Source of the DNA: Paludibacter sp.
Lineage (GTDB): Bacteria; Bacteroidota; Bacteroidia; Bacteroidales; Paludibacteraceae
Reading direction: 5' to 3'
DNA length: 64,000 nucleotides
NCBI GenBank assembly: GCA_031292575.1
Contig: JARLGX010000010.1
Span: forward strand, 1 to 64,000
Positions 1 through 10,778 of this stretch are shown piece by piece. Below the pieces are notes generated by a model. It was not told the DNA's origin. It worked only from the letters and a program-made list of their open reading frames with translations, and did not search any database. Each line of letters opens with the position of its first letter. Position 1 is the stretch's first letter. A program made the position numbers and the translations under genes.

Positions 1-136
1 AGTTTATTGCTGATAGGTTGCTCCTCAGCAGAGCCTATTTCCTCTTCAACTTCCTGATAGCAAAGATAATGAATTATTTTTCAAATATATAAAAAACAAT
101 AATAATACTCTTCAAATTTGGATTACAACATAGAAG
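1..136. repeat. 136-bp direct repeat, copy 1
   Basis: This stretch recurs, apparently base for base, at 227-362 (offset 226), and similarity stops at 137/363. The copy may extend left of the window. It has no convincing reading frame: the open stretches lack usable start codons. Short internal arms (TTGCTGATAG near the left, CTGATAGCAA near 54-63) form a small inverted repeat. It lies at the left of the mobile-element segment, upstream of its DNA-processing genes. Confidence 0.85.
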
Positions 137-165
137 AGATAGGTTTTTAAGCCATAATGCAATAC

Positions 166-214
166 CAGTAAAAAAGGGACAGTATTTAAAATACCATCCC
201 TCTCATTTTTACTG
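166..214. terminator. Imperfect hairpin, possible terminator
   Basis: Outer arms CAGTAAAAA (166-174) and TTTTTACTG (206-214) enclose GGGA/TCCC and GTATTT/AAATAC steps, with a 2-nt mismatch in the middle. The T-rich right arm could end transcription entering from the left. Which gene it would serve is outside the window. Confidence 0.4.
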
Positions 215-226
215 TATAATGCAGAA

Positions 227-362
227 AGTTTATTGCTGATAGGTTGCTCCTCAGCAGAGCCTATTTCCTCTTCAACTTCCTGATAGCAAAGATAATGAAT
301 TATTTTTCAAATATATAAAAAACAATAATAATACTCTTCAAATTTGGATTACAACATAGAAG
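227..362. repeat. 136-bp direct repeat, copy 2
   Basis: Second copy of the 1-136 repeat. The 90-bp spacer (137-226) contains an imperfect hairpin. The lack of visible divergence suggests a recent duplication or conversion. No coding function is apparent. Confidence 0.85.
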
Positions 363-1041
363 GTGGCTTAGTCGCTCCATTCCACAATCCGTGCAGTCAT
401 TCCATTTCGCTTTCCGGCTGTAATCCTCACACAAATAAATCCACACACAAACAGCCAGTAAAGCTCCATTTCATTCCCCAACGCCTGTTTCATTACACGC
501 CTAATCCACCCATGCCACTTTCCAACACTTTTCCAATGGTCTATTTTTCAAACTGCGACGAGTTTACCCCCATAAAGCACCTTAAGACAGATTGAAAAGT
601 AATTACACCTTTATCAGTGCGTTGTTCAGGCGTACAGCCAACCCGGGAACAAAGCCCCGAAAACCACCTATGATTTTCAGTGAAGGTCTGTTTTGTGTAG
701 CACTGAAAATCATAAAAGGTTTTCAAATGGGGACAGATGTCACAAAACATTTTTGGCCTCCAGGGGTTTTGGTGGACCCCATTCCCGTCCAAAAAAGATT
801 TGTGAACGATTTTTATAAAAACTGACGAATAAATTTGTTTTCTCCTAATTGAAAGAATCCTTTCAAATAGCAGAATCAATTCTTAAACTTCAAGTTTCCG
901 TGTCCAAAAGAATGCTCGTAAAGCCACTTTATGCCAGTCCGAGCCAAGTAAAGCCAATCCACCCAAATCCCTCTCATTGTTGTGTTTACATATATATCTT
1001 TGGCGAAAAATATAATTATTCACTTTTAAAATCCTATCGTT
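363..1041. other. Non-coding leader of the element operon
   Basis: About 680 bp with no convincing gene; the short open frames have no family resemblance and overlap on both strands. It contains a perfect 14-bp inverted repeat (669-682 and 701-714, TATGATTTTCAGTG) with an 18-nt loop, and a smaller one (849-855/860-866). This could be a regulatory leader or a transfer or replication site, but neither role can be shown from sequence alone. Confidence 0.5.
995..1002 (+). promoter_or_regulatory. Candidate -7 box before DUF4099/DUF3945 gene
   Basis: TATCTTTG matches the Bacteroidetes primary sigma -7 consensus TAnnTTTG and lies 40 bp before the ATG at 1042. No well-spaced TTTG -33 box is seen, so it may be weak or need an activator. 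Confidence 0.45.
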
Positions 1042-2427
1042 ATGGACGAAAATTTAAATGACCAAGATGTATTATTGGTTGCAGACAAGAAGAACAACAA
1101 ACTGGATGTTGTAGCAGGTATGGGCGAAGATGGTAAAATAAAGGCTGTAAGTCCGAAGTCTGAAAATGAACCTCTTTTTTTAAAGCTCGACAAGCACGGA
1201 AATGTATTGGAAAATTTCTTCACGAACTTCCATAGGCAGTACAAAGATCCGACTCATTTCCAATTTTTCAAGGCTCCGGCAAATCTGGTTGAGCACATTT
1301 CAACTGTTTTGCAAGAGATGCTTCAGCATCCGGAAGTCCCTTACAATAAGGAAACACTTGACATGCACAGGGTGTTGCCGGAGGACTTCTCAACAAAGCA
1401 GGCTTTTAAGCCTATTGATGAAAACCGTATTGACTGGAAACAGTTGGAACGACTTGGCGTAAATCGAGAAACCTTAGAGAAAACCGGGAGTCTTGAGCCG
1501 ATGCTTAACTGGGGAAAATCTCCGGTATTATTGTCTATTTCGCCAAAATTTGAGGATGTAATCCTGCATACCGATGCACGTTTGTCGTTTAGAGAAACAA
1601 CAGATGGCAAATTAACTGTGGCTATCCATGCCGTTCGTAAAGAGCCGGAATTGGATAAAGCGTACTATGGAGTCCATTTCACGGAGGAAGACAAAAAGAA
1701 TTTGCTTACAACGGGGAATGCCGGTCGACTATTCACCTTTGAACTTGCAGGGCAGAACCCTGCTCAAGCCTACATCTCGATCGATAAGATGACCAACGAA
1801 GTGGTTGCAGTCAGGGCTGATAGAATTCACATACCAAACGAAATAAAAGGAATAACACTGAACGAGAAACAAATGCAGGATTTGAAAGAAGGAAAAGGAA
1901 TTCATTTGGAAGATATGTTGTCCAAAAGTGGAAAATTATTCAATGCTACCATTCAAATTAATGCAGACAAACGGGGCATTGAGTTTCTTTTTGATAAAGA
2001 CCAAAAACATACGCAACAACAAAAGCAACCGAATGCTCCATCGGAAAATCAGGAATTTATAGTCCCCAAAAGACTGGGTGGGGTAGAATTGCCCGAACCG
2101 GATCAACAGAAACTTAAGGCCGGTGAGACTATCTACGTAAAAGGAATGAAAGACCGGGAAGGGCAGGAATACAGTGCTTATGTGAAGCTCAACCCGGAAG
2201 AAAATAAATTGAACTTCTATCGCTGGAATCCTGACAAAACCAATACAAAAGAAGTTACCCCCGACAATGCCAGTAAAACACAGGTTGACGTTAATTCCAA
2301 CGGAAAATCCAATGAAGCAACAAAGCATGTAAAAGAGCCTCTCAAACAAGGACAGGTCAACCCGACAGAAGTACAGGAAAAGAAGACCGAAGGTCAAAAA
2401 ACTTCTAAAGCAGGAATACATAGATAA
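1042..2427 (+). CDS. DUF4099/DUF3945 domain protein of conjugative elements
   Basis: A 461-residue soluble protein with no signal peptide. It resembles the DUF4099 (central part, about 125-210) plus DUF3945 (repeated units from about 215 to 410) proteins found in Bacteroidetes integrative elements beside topoisomerase III genes. Its biochemical role is unknown. The C-terminal 60 residues are low-complexity, rich in Lys, Gln, Asn and Thr. The ATG at 1042 follows a TATCTTTG box by 40 bp. The next gene, topB, starts 27 bp after the stop, so the two are probably co-transcribed and act together in element DNA processing or excision. The family assignment is from recognition of sequence style, not a search. 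Confidence 0.75.
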   Translation: MDENLNDQDVLLVADKKNNKLDVVAGMGEDGKIKAVSPKSENEPLFLKLDKHGNVLENFFTNFHRQYKDPTHFQFFKAPANLVEHISTVLQEMLQHPEVPYNKETLDMHRVLPEDFSTKQAFKPIDENRIDWKQLERLGVNRETLEKTGSLEPMLNWGKSPVLLSISPKFEDVILHTDARLSFRETTDGKLTVAIHAVRKEPELDKAYYGVHFTEEDKKNLLTTGNAGRLFTFELAGQNPAQAYISIDKMTNEVVAVRADRIHIPNEIKGITLNEKQMQDLKEGKGIHLEDMLSKSGKLFNATIQINADKRGIEFLFDKDQKHTQQQKQPNAPSENQEFIVPKRLGGVELPEPDQQKLKAGETIYVKGMKDREGQEYSAYVKLNPEENKLNFYRWNPDKTNTKEVTPDNASKTQVDVNSNGKSNEATKHVKEPLKQGQVNPTEVQEKKTEGQKTSKAGIHR

Positions 2428-2454
2428 TAGCATGTAATTTTAAAATTGGAGAAA

Positions 2455-4533
2455 ATGAAAATTGCAATATTAGCAGAGAAGCCCTCTGTAGGTCGTGAAA
2501 TAGCCCGAATTGTAGGAGCAACAGAAAAGAAGGATGGCTATATTCAAGGGAACGGATATCAGATTACCTGGGCATTCGGTCATTTGGTTGGATTAGCCAT
2601 GCCTTCAGCATACGGAATAAATAACTTCAATCAGGAACAGTTACCTGTTTTGCCCCAACCTTTCTTACTCACTGTTCGTCAAGTTAAAGTAGATAAAGCA
2701 TTCAAACCTGACACCGGAGCAATGAAACAATTGAAAATTATCAACAAAGTGTTTGATGAATGTGACAAGATCATAGTTGCCACCGATGCAGGACGTGAAG
2801 GAGAACTTATCTTCCGGTATATTTACAGTTATTTGGGTTGCACAAAACCTTTCGATCGACTTTGGATAAGCAGTTTAACCGATAAGGCCATTCAGGAAGG
2901 ATTACAAAAACTGAGATTGGGTAAGGAATATGATCTGTTATATACAGCTGCAAAAGCACGCAGTGAAGCCGATTGGTTGGTAGGGATTAATGCCAGTCAG
3001 GCACTTAGCATTGCAGTTGGAACCGGAACATTTTCGTTGGGAAGGGTGCAGACTCCGACACTAGCTATGATTTGCAGTCGTTTCCTCGAAAACAAACATT
3101 TCGTTTCGGAGAAGTATTGGCAATTAAGGCTGTATACAGAGAATAACAACATAGCTTTTATTGCTTTTACGCAAGAAAAGTTTGACAGCATGAAACAAGC
3201 AAGGGATACTTTTGAAAGGTTGAAGGATTTAAATAGTGTTCGTGTTCATTCTGTAGAAAGTAAAACCGCAAACCAGCATCCTCCGTTGCTCTTTGATCTG
3301 ACCAACTTGCAGAAAGATGCAAATAGCAGGTACGGTTTTTCGGCAGACAAAACACTTTCTATTGCCCAAAAGCTTTATGAAACAAAACTGATTACCTATC
3401 CCCGAACAGGCAGTCGCTACATTTCAGACGACGTTTTTGAAACAATTCCGGAATTATTAGGAAAACTGAAATTCCACCCTCATTTTGGCATCTATGCAAA
3501 TTTGCTCAACACACTGAATAAACAGTGTGTTGATGGCAAAAAAGTAACAGATCATCATGCCTTGCTGATTACGGAAAATAATCCGAAAAAATTATCCGAA
3601 GAGGAGCAGGTTATTTACGATATGATAGTCGGGCGAATGTTAGAAGCATTTTCGGAAAAATGTATCAAAGAGGTTACTACACTGGTTCTGGATTGTGATG
3701 AAGTAAAATTTGAGGAAAAAGGAGCTGTGACGATGCAAGCAGGTTGGAGAGCTGTATACAATGAAAAAGAAGATGCTGACGAAAATAACATTCTTCCAAT
3801 AGTCTCTGCGGATGAGACACTACCACTGAAAGGCATTGAATTGTTGGAAAATCATACAAGACCAAAGCCACTTCATACAGAAAGCACCCTGCTTGCTGCT
3901 ATGGAAAACGCAGGGAAAGAGCTGGAAAATGAAGAAGAAAGATTGGCTATGAAAGAAGCCGGCATTGGAACCCCAGCCACCCGAGCATCGATCATTGAAA
4001 CGCTATTCATTCGCGATTATATACGGCGGGATAAGAAATCATTGGTGCCGACCGATAAAGGAATGTTCGTCTACAATACCGTAAAAGAGAAACAAATTGC
4101 CGATGTTGGGATGACAGGTATGTGGGAAAATATGCTGTCTAAGATAGAGAAAGATGAAATGACTGTTGAAATTTTCAACAAGGCCATAACAGTTCATACC
4201 ATCCAAATAACAAAAGAGTTATTGAATTCGGCTGTTTCAATAGCTGAAAAACCCCAATGCAGTTGTCCTGACTGTAAATCGGGAAGGATGATTTTCTACG
4301 ACAAATTGGTCAAATGCAGTAATCCGGAATGTTCGGTTGCAGTTTTTCGCACTAAAAGCGAAAAAAAACTAACGGACAAACAAATTGTGGCATTGCTCAC
4401 GACAGGTAAAACGGAGATTATAAAAGGATTTCGAAGTAAAAACGGAAAATCCTTTGATGCTTCGCTGGCATTGGACAATCAGTTTCATGTAGTATTTGAA
4501 TTTGATAAACAGAAAAGTGTCGTTGCGGAATAA
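2455..4533 (+). CDS. topB: DNA topoisomerase III, type IA
   Basis: A 692-residue type IA topoisomerase, which breaks and rejoins single DNA strands through a 5'-phosphotyrosine. Residues 1-150 form the Toprim domain, with EKPSVG near the start and the acidic DAGREGE motif at about 111-117. The active-site Tyr is in ITYPRTGSRYI, about residue 315. A C-terminal zinc-ribbon-like segment carries CxCPDC and CSNPEC. I chose the ATG at 2455 because an upstream TTG (2446) adds only three residues before the conserved start. In CTnDOT-type elements a topoisomerase III (Exc) belongs to the excision module, so this copy is likely element-encoded rather than the housekeeping enzyme. Confidence 0.93.
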   Translation: MKIAILAEKPSVGREIARIVGATEKKDGYIQGNGYQITWAFGHLVGLAMPSAYGINNFNQEQLPVLPQPFLLTVRQVKVDKAFKPDTGAMKQLKIINKVFDECDKIIVATDAGREGELIFRYIYSYLGCTKPFDRLWISSLTDKAIQEGLQKLRLGKEYDLLYTAAKARSEADWLVGINASQALSIAVGTGTFSLGRVQTPTLAMICSRFLENKHFVSEKYWQLRLYTENNNIAFIAFTQEKFDSMKQARDTFERLKDLNSVRVHSVESKTANQHPPLLFDLTNLQKDANSRYGFSADKTLSIAQKLYETKLITYPRTGSRYISDDVFETIPELLGKLKFHPHFGIYANLLNTLNKQCVDGKKVTDHHALLITENNPKKLSEEEQVIYDMIVGRMLEAFSEKCIKEVTTLVLDCDEVKFEEKGAVTMQAGWRAVYNEKEDADENNILPIVSADETLPLKGIELLENHTRPKPLHTESTLLAAMENAGKELENEEERLAMKEAGIGTPATRASIIETLFIRDYIRRDKKSLVPTDKGMFVYNTVKEKQIADVGMTGMWENMLSKIEKDEMTVEIFNKAITVHTIQITKELLNSAVSIAEKPQCSCPDCKSGRMIFYDKLVKCSNPECSVAVFRTKSEKKLTDKQIVALLTTGKTEIIKGFRSKNGKSFDASLALDNQFHVVFEFDKQKSVVAE

Positions 4534-4551
4534 GTTGCTGACATTTTTCGT

Positions 4552-4585
4552 TTCCGTTATGCAGCCGATATCCTGCATAACGGAA
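4552..4585. terminator. Hairpin between topB and DUF1896 gene
   Basis: A perfect 13-bp inverted repeat (TTCCGTTATGCAG, 4552-4564, with its complement at 4573-4585) and an 8-nt loop, 18 bp after the topB stop. There is no long T-run after it, so it may be a partial terminator or an mRNA processing or stability element separating the two halves of the operon. Confidence 0.5.
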
Positions 4586-4647
4586 TTATACACTCTACAA
4601 AATAACCAATAGATTAAATTGATTCTAACAATAAAATTCCACGAAGT

Positions 4648-5091
4648 ATGAATAAAAATAATGAACAGGTTGAATTGTCGTACTATCAACTCACCTTACA
4701 GTCTTTTTTAGAAGAAAGTCATCCCGAATTATCCAACGATTCCGATTTAATTGTCAATCGAGGAAACCTCGCATCCCAGGCCTATTCTCAAGCAATAATA
4801 GATGGACAAACGCATTCACAAGCGGAAGAACTGGCTAACGAAGTGCTTTTTAAAAATCTGCATTTTTCAAAGCACGATACTCTTGTCAATGTGCTGTGGA
4901 ATGAATTTGCAGATGAAGTCCCGCAAGGCTCGGCCAAGGAACTGGCTCAAAAATTACTTCCACTTTGCGAAGAAGTCTTTGCAGGCTATCCACTTTCGGA
5001 TGACTTTGCTTTTGATCCACAATTTGATCAATTATACACTGAGTTAACCGGGACTATTGTTCGTTGGTTTGAAGAACATGAGCTACAATAA
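4648..5091 (+). CDS. DUF1896 family protein
   Basis: A 147-residue acidic, mostly helical protein resembling DUF1896, a family found almost only in Bacteroidetes mobile elements directly before the giant helicase/methylase gene. The N-terminal half reads as [17 protein letters not shown], followed by a helical section rich in Ala and Glu. No catalytic motif is visible. Its last 14 bases overlap the start of the next gene (ATG at 5078), which suggests translational coupling and a functional partnership. Its molecular role is unknown. Confidence 0.8.
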   Translation: MNKNNEQVELSYYQLTLQSFLEESHPELSNDSDLIVNRGNLASQAYSQAIIDGQTHSQAEELANEVLFKNLHFSKHDTLVNVLWNEFADEVPQGSAKELAQKLLPLCEEVFAGYPLSDDFAFDPQFDQLYTELTGTIVRWFEEHELQ

Positions 5092-8000
5092 AAGAACACA
5101 TCTCCGTGCAAACATAGAGGCAATAAAACTCGCGTTTGCATTGGAGCAAGAGCATCGTGAACCAACAACAGAAGAGATCGCAGTTATTCAGCAATATGCT
5201 GGATTTGGAGGATTGAAATGCATTCTCAATCCGGCACAAACCCTCGCTGATAGTGCTCTTTGGTCGAAATCCGAATTAGAGCTTTTCCCCTTGGTCGCAG
5301 AACTGCATGCTATAATCAGAGAAAACAGCAATTCAGAGCAAGAATATAAGCAATATATCGGTAGTCTGAAAAACTCCATTCTCACCTCTTTTTATACTCC
5401 TTCAGAAGTCGTTTCTACACTAGCCGAAACGCTTCACAATAGCGGAATTACACCAGCCCGATTCCTTGATCCATCAGCCGGAATGGGAGCGTTTGTCTCT
5501 GCCTTTCAGCAGATAGCACAGGAAGATGCTTCTATAATGAGTTTTGAAAAAGATTTACTTACGGGCAAGTTGATTTCGAATTTGTATCCCAACAATAAAT
5601 TGACGATAAGCGGCTTTGAAGAAATCGAATCCCGCTATAACAATTATTTTGACGTGGTATCTTCCAACATCCCCTTCGGAGACGTTGCGGCCTTTGACCT
5701 CTCCTTTATCAAAAGTAAAGATAGAGCCAAGCAATTCTCAACCAGGGCAATTCATAATTACTTTTTTATGAAAGGTGTAGATACGCTTCGGGAAGGAGGT
5801 ATTCTGGCCTTTATCACTTCACAGGGCATGATGAATTCTGCACAGAATGAACCAATCCGGCAATGGTTGATGGATAATACAAACTTAATAGCGGCGGTTC
5901 GTTTGCCCAATAATCTTTTTATTGAGAGTGCTAATACCGAGGTAGGAAGCGATTTGATTGTTTTGCAAAAGAACACAGACAAAACAGAATTATCGAATGA
6001 TGAGAAGCTTTTTATACAAAGCACTCTACAGAGTAACGGCATTTTTACGAATCATTATTTTAAAGACACACAACGGGTAGTTCATACCAAAGGCTCTGTA
6101 GATACCGACCAATACGGCAAGCCTGCAATGGTCTTCGTGCATGAAGAAGGGATAAAAGGAATTGCTGCCGATTTGAAGAAAATGCTGTCGGATGATTGCT
6201 CGAAGCGACTGAATATAGAGCTGTATAATCAGCACAATCCGCAGTCGCAAATACAACAAAACTTTCAATCGTCAGATGCCTCTGCTTTGATTGAGTCAAT
6301 GAAAATGGGATCAGAAGCACCCATGACACTCTATGATCTTTTTGACATGAACGCAGAAGAACGATCACAGATAAATACGAATATAAAAAATAAGCGAAAC
6401 ATTCCTCGTCAATCTGCGAACCAGGTTTCACTGTTCAATCAATTTTTTGAATCGAACAAAGTAGAACGGAAGCTAATTCCCTTTTCCCCTGAATCCGAAG
6501 TAGCTATAAAACCTTTTCCTTTTACCGGACAGCGTGAACCTCATCATCAAGTAGGTTCGTTGGTGTCAATCAATTCGCAAATAGGATTTCTTTCAGAAGT
6601 ATATAAAGAGGAGGCAATTTTCACCCCAATGTCTGTTGCGAATCACCAAAAAGAAAAAGTTTTACTTTATATTGATTTACGGGATACGTATCAACGACTT
6701 TATACCTTTGAAGCGGAAAAAAGAGAAGAACATACTCCATATCGGTTACACTTAAACACCCTTTACGATCAATTTGTCAGTCGGTACGGATTATTGAATA
6801 GTCCTAAGAATCTTGATTTGATTAAGATGGACCCAAGTGGGAAAGAAATACTGTTTCTTGAACACTTTGTGGATGGTCAAATGATAAAAGCCGATATTTT
6901 CAACCAGCCGGTCTCTTTTAATCCCAATGAAATCACGCATGCTGATACTTCCCGGGAAGCGTTGGCAGCTTCACTGAATAAGTTTGGCGAAGTTAATATA
7001 GAATTTATGACTTCGCTATTGATGGATAAAAACAGGGACGAGGTATTGCAGGAGCTACATGGGAAAATCTATTTCAATCCACTGGTTGAAAATTACGAAA
7101 TCGCGGAGAAATTTATTGCCGGTAATGTGGTCGAGAAAGCTGAATCTATTGAACGCTATCTGACTCAACATCCCGAAGATGCACTATCACAACAATCTCT
7201 GGTAGTATTACAAGATGCAAAGCCACTCCCTATCCTTTTTGAAGAGCTGGATTTTAATTTTGGTGAACGCTGGATCCAGACGGGTATTTACAGCAAATAT
7301 GCGTCTTACCTGTTTGACACCGATGTAAACATTCATTTCTCGCCAGCCGCTGATGAATTTTCGGTGAATGCATCTACTCTCAATGCTAATATTTATGATA
7401 AATATGCCGTTAAATCCCAAAGCCGTAGTTTTAATGGATTGGCTTTAATGAAACATGCACTGCTCAACACTTCCCCGGATATTACCAAAACCATTCAAGT
7501 AGAAGATAAAGAAATTCGGATTCGGGATAGTGAGGCCATACAACTGGCAAATTCGAAGATCGATGAAATCCGAAATGGTTTTACCGAATGGCTGAACGAA
7601 CAGTCACCGGAGTTTAAAGATCGGTTGACCAATCTGTACAATCGGAAATTCAATTGTTTTGTTCGTCCGGACTATGATGGGTCACACCAAACCTTTCCAC
7701 AATTAAACCTTAAAAGGCTAGGAATAGCAGATCTTTACGGCAGTCAAAAAGATGCCATTTGGATGTTGTTGCAAAATGGAGGAGGCATCTGTGACCATGA
7801 GGTAGGAGCAGGGAAGACACTCATTATGTGCTGTGGGGCCTATGAAATGAAGCGGTTGGGATTGGCCAATAAACCAATGATAGTTGGATTAAAAGCGAAT
7901 GTACATGAAATTGCTCTTACTTTTCGCACGGCTTACCCGAATGCACGAATTTTGTATCCGGGGAAAGAAGATTTTACTCCCGATAGACGCATTAAGATTT

Positions 8001-10330
8001 TCAATGATATAAAGAACAATTCCTGGGATGCAGTTATCCTCACGCACGACCAGTTTGGTATGATACCCCAGTCGCCGGAGATACAGCAAAAAATTCTGCA
8101 AAAGGAGCTGGAAAGTGTGGAAGAAAACCTGGAAGTACTTAAACAACAAGGAAAAGAGGTTTCCCGTGGAATGCTTAAGGGAGTGATAAAAAGACAGCAA
8201 AATTTGGAAGTGAAATTAAAAATAATTACGTCTGAAATTGATTCACGGACAGACAACGTGGTTGACTTTAAAATGATGGGTATCGATCATTTGTTTGTGG
8301 ACGAAAGTCATCGCTTCAAAAATCTGATGTTCAATACCCGCCATGATAGGGTGGCCGGACTCGGAAACTCCGAAGGTAGTCAGCGAGCTCTGAATATGCT
8401 CTTTGCAATTCGTACCATTCAGGAACGAACAGGTAAAGATTTGGGTGCCACATTTCTCTCAGGAACGACAATCTCTAATTCTCTTACCGAGCTATATTTG
8501 ATATTTAAATACCTGCGTCCAAAAGAATTGGAGAGACAAAACATCAACAGCTTTGATGCCTGGGCAGCCATATTTGCCAAGAAAACCATTGATTTCGAGT
8601 TTTCGGTCACGAATCAGATTGTCCAAAAAGAACGTTTTCGTTATTTTATCAAAGTTCCCGAACTGGCAGCTTTTTATTCGGAAATTACAGACTATCGTAC
8701 GGCTAAAGATATTGGTATTGATCGCCCGGAAAAGAATGAAATTATGCACAATATTCCACCGACTCCCCAGCAGGAAGCTTTCATTGAAAAGTTAGTCCAA
8801 TTTGCACAAACAGGCAATGCAGAACTTTTGGGGAGAGCTCCACTTTCCGATACAGAAGAAAAAGCCAAGATGTTGATAGCAACGGATTATGCGCGTAAGA
8901 TGTCGTTGGATATGCGTATGATCAGCCCGGAATATGAAGACCATGTCGATAACAAAGCTTCACACTGTGCAGCTAAATTAGTCGAGTATTACCGGAAATA
9001 TCAAGTCCAAAAAGGGACACAGTTTGTGTTTTCAGACTTAGGTACCTATAAACCCGGGGAATGGAATCCTTACAGTGAGATTAAAAAAAAACTGGTAGAG
9101 GACTATCATATTCCTTCACAGGAAATCCGGTTTATTCAGGAAGCAAAAAATGACAAAGTTCGTAAAACTTTGATAGATGGAATGAACGAAGGTAAAATAC
9201 GCATCTTGTTTGGCTCAACCGAAATGTTAGGAACCGGAGTGAATGCTCAAAGACGTGCTGTTGCAGTCCACCATTTAGACACACCCTGGCGACCAAGTGA
9301 TCTGGAACAGCGTGATGGCAGAGCTGTTCGGAAAGGCAACGAAATTTCAAAACTCTATGCCGACAACAAAGTGGATGTGATTATCTATGCAGTTGAGAAA
9401 AGCCTGGACTCCTATAAATTTAACCTGCTTCATAACAAGCAACTATTCATTCAGCAGTTGAAAAATAATAATATGGGTAGCCGGACCATAGATGAAGGAA
9501 GTCTGGATGAGAAGTCGGGTATGAATTTTTCAGAATACGTAGCGATACTTTCCGGAAATACAGATTTATTGGAGAAAGCAAAGTTGGAAAAGAAAATTGC
9601 TTCTTTGGAGAGTGAAAGACATGCTTTTAATCGGAGTAAGTCCGGTTCCCTGTTCAAGCTGGAAGAAATTACACATACGATAGATGGGAACCAGGAAATG
9701 ATTGTCCGAATGAATAAAGACTGGAAGGACTTTGCAAATAAAGTGCAAACCGATAAAGAAGGAAATAAACTCAATCCGATTCAACTGGAGAATACACAAA
9801 GTTACGACCCGAAGATTATTGGGACAAAATTGAACGAAATAAATGAGAAAGCTCAAACCAACGGGGAGTATTTTAAGATAGGTAGCTTGTATGGGTTTAG
9901 TTTGTTGGTCAAAACGGAAGGGAGCCTGAAAGATGGATTTGATTTTCATGAGAATCGTTTTTTTGTTGAAGGAGACGGAAATATAAAATATAGCTACAAC
10001 AATGGTCGCATTGCTTCTGATCCAACACTGGCTGCTTTCAACTTTCTGAATGCATTGATTAGGATTCCTAAGTTAATTGAAAAATACGAGGATGAAACAA
10101 TAAAAATATCTAAAGACGTTTCTGTTTTACATGAAATCGTAAATGATGTTTGGAGAAAGGAAGAAGAACTTAAAGGACTCAAGTCCGAACTTTTTGCTTT
10201 AGACCGCAGGATACAACTTTCATTAAACCCAATTGACCAACACAAGGATAAAGCATATAGCAGTCAACAGAGTGATACACTACCCAAGCAACTACCTCAG
10301 CCTGTTTATACCCGTTCCACTTCCATTTAA
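5078..10330 (+). CDS. Giant N6-adenine methylase / SNF2-type helicase fusion
   Basis: A 1750-residue protein with two enzymatic regions. The N-terminal region has an adenine methyltransferase fold: SAM motif [10 protein letters not shown] (about 131-139) and a motif-IV equivalent NIPFGD (about 197-202) in place of NPPY/F. A middle linker of several hundred residues follows. The C-terminal half is an SF2/SNF2 helicase: Walker A EVGAGKT (about 908), DESH box (about 1074) and motif [12 protein letters not shown] (about 1410). A coiled-coil-rich tail follows. Related proteins occur in Bacteroidetes conjugative elements and resemble phage P1 DarB-type antirestriction proteins; a role in protecting or processing transferred DNA is inference. 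The ATG at 5078 overlaps DUF1896; an in-frame TTG at 5057 is less likely. Confidence 0.88.
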   Translation: MSYNKRTHLRANIEAIKLAFALEQEHREPTTEEIAVIQQYAGFGGLKCILNPAQTLADSALWSKSELELFPLVAELHAIIRENSNSEQEYKQYIGSLKNSILTSFYTPSEVVSTLAETLHNSGITPARFLDPSAGMGAFVSAFQQIAQEDASIMSFEKDLLTGKLISNLYPNNKLTISGFEEIESRYNNYFDVVSSNIPFGDVAAFDLSFIKSKDRAKQFSTRAIHNYFFMKGVDTLREGGILAFITSQGMMNSAQNEPIRQWLMDNTNLIAAVRLPNNLFIESANTEVGSDLIVLQKNTDKTELSNDEKLFIQSTLQSNGIFTNHYFKDTQRVVHTKGSVDTDQYGKPAMVFVHEEGIKGIAADLKKMLSDDCSKRLNIELYNQHNPQSQIQQNFQSSDASALIESMKMGSEAPMTLYDLFDMNAEERSQINTNIKNKRNIPRQSANQVSLFNQFFESNKVERKLIPFSPESEVAIKPFPFTGQREPHHQVGSLVSINSQIGFLSEVYKEEAIFTPMSVANHQKEKVLLYIDLRDTYQRLYTFEAEKREEHTPYRLHLNTLYDQFVSRYGLLNSPKNLDLIKMDPSGKEILFLEHFVDGQMIKADIFNQPVSFNPNEITHADTSREALAASLNKFGEVNIEFMTSLLMDKNRDEVLQELHGKIYFNPLVENYEIAEKFIAGNVVEKAESIERYLTQHPEDALSQQSLVVLQDAKPLPILFEELDFNFGERWIQTGIYSKYASYLFDTDVNIHFSPAADEFSVNASTLNANIYDKYAVKSQSRSFNGLALMKHALLNTSPDITKTIQVEDKEIRIRDSEAIQLANSKIDEIRNGFTEWLNEQSPEFKDRLTNLYNRKFNCFVRPDYDGSHQTFPQLNLKRLGIADLYGSQKDAIWMLLQNGGGICDHEVGAGKTLIMCCGAYEMKRLGLANKPMIVGLKANVHEIALTFRTAYPNARILYPGKEDFTPDRRIKIFNDIKNNSWDAVILTHDQFGMIPQSPEIQQKILQKELESVEENLEVLKQQGKEVSRGMLKGVIKRQQNLEVKLKIITSEIDSRTDNVVDFKMMGIDHLFVDESHRFKNLMFNTRHDRVAGLGNSEGSQRALNMLFAIRTIQERTGKDLGATFLSGTTISNSLTELYLIFKYLRPKELERQNINSFDAWAAIFAKKTIDFEFSVTNQIVQKERFRYFIKVPELAAFYSEITDYRTAKDIGIDRPEKNEIMHNIPPTPQQEAFIEKLVQFAQTGNAELLGRAPLSDTEEKAKMLIATDYARKMSLDMRMISPEYEDHVDNKASHCAAKLVEYYRKYQVQKGTQFVFSDLGTYKPGEWNPYSEIKKKLVEDYHIPSQEIRFIQEAKNDKVRKTLIDGMNEGKIRILFGSTEMLGTGVNAQRRAVAVHHLDTPWRPSDLEQRDGRAVRKGNEISKLYADNKVDVIIYAVEKSLDSYKFNLLHNKQLFIQQLKNNNMGSRTIDEGSLDEKSGMNFSEYVAILSGNTDLLEKAKLEKKIASLESERHAFNRSKSGSLFKLEEITHTIDGNQEMIVRMNKDWKDFANKVQTDKEGNKLNPIQLENTQSYDPKIIGTKLNEINEKAQTNGEYFKIGSLYGFSLLVKTEGSLKDGFDFHENRFFVEGDGNIKYSYNNGRIASDPTLAAFNFLNALIRIPKLIEKYEDETIKISKDVSVLHEIVNDVWRKEEELKGLKSELFALDRRIQLSLNPIDQHKDKAYSSQQSDTLPKQLPQPVYTRSTSI

Positions 10331-10778
10331 ATCTAAGCCGAATAGTTGTGTCTGCATTTATATACATAAAAAATACATAAATATAGATGGTCGAATGATT
10401 TGAAACTTCATTTCACCTTACAAATGCTATTTTTAATAATTGGTTTTTGTATTAACTGTAATATGTATTTATATATATATTTAAATATTCGTATAACTCA
10501 ATAATTCTAACGGAAAATAAATAATAATTAATTGTTAGTTGACTTATATTTTGAAGTTAACTAACAATATGATAAATAATTACATTTATTTAACTCAATA
10601 TTAAGTATATTAATTTATTTTAATTATTTAAATTTGTTTCATTGCTATATTTTTGCTAATTCTTTTATTTGGTATAATAATATATAAAAAAAGTATTTAT
10701 TTAGTTGCATATTTATTACTACAAGCGAATCAAATCTTGATTTGAAGCGAATATTTCTTATAGTTACTTTTCTTTTTC
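10331..10778. other. AT-rich intergenic region before rteC
   Basis: This 448-bp, very AT-rich gap holds two dyads. Arms 10531-10545 and 10554-10568 (ATTGTTAGTTGACTT, 14 of 15 paired) form a hairpin without a clear T-run. A compact TCAAATC-TT-GATTTGA dyad (10730-10745) sits about 33 bp before the rteC ATG, with GCGAAT repeated on both sides. The second is a reasonable operator candidate for rteC. No gene is seen. Confidence 0.45.

Noticed and set aside
1-300. Minus-strand frame across the direct repeats reading QEVEEEIGSAEEQPISNKL
   Set aside because: It has no start codon, ends at a stop in the neighbouring repeat copy, and resembles no family that I recognise.
1-362. CRISPR array
   Set aside because: There are only two copies, the repeat is 136 bp, and the single spacer has internal hairpin structure; no cas genes are present.
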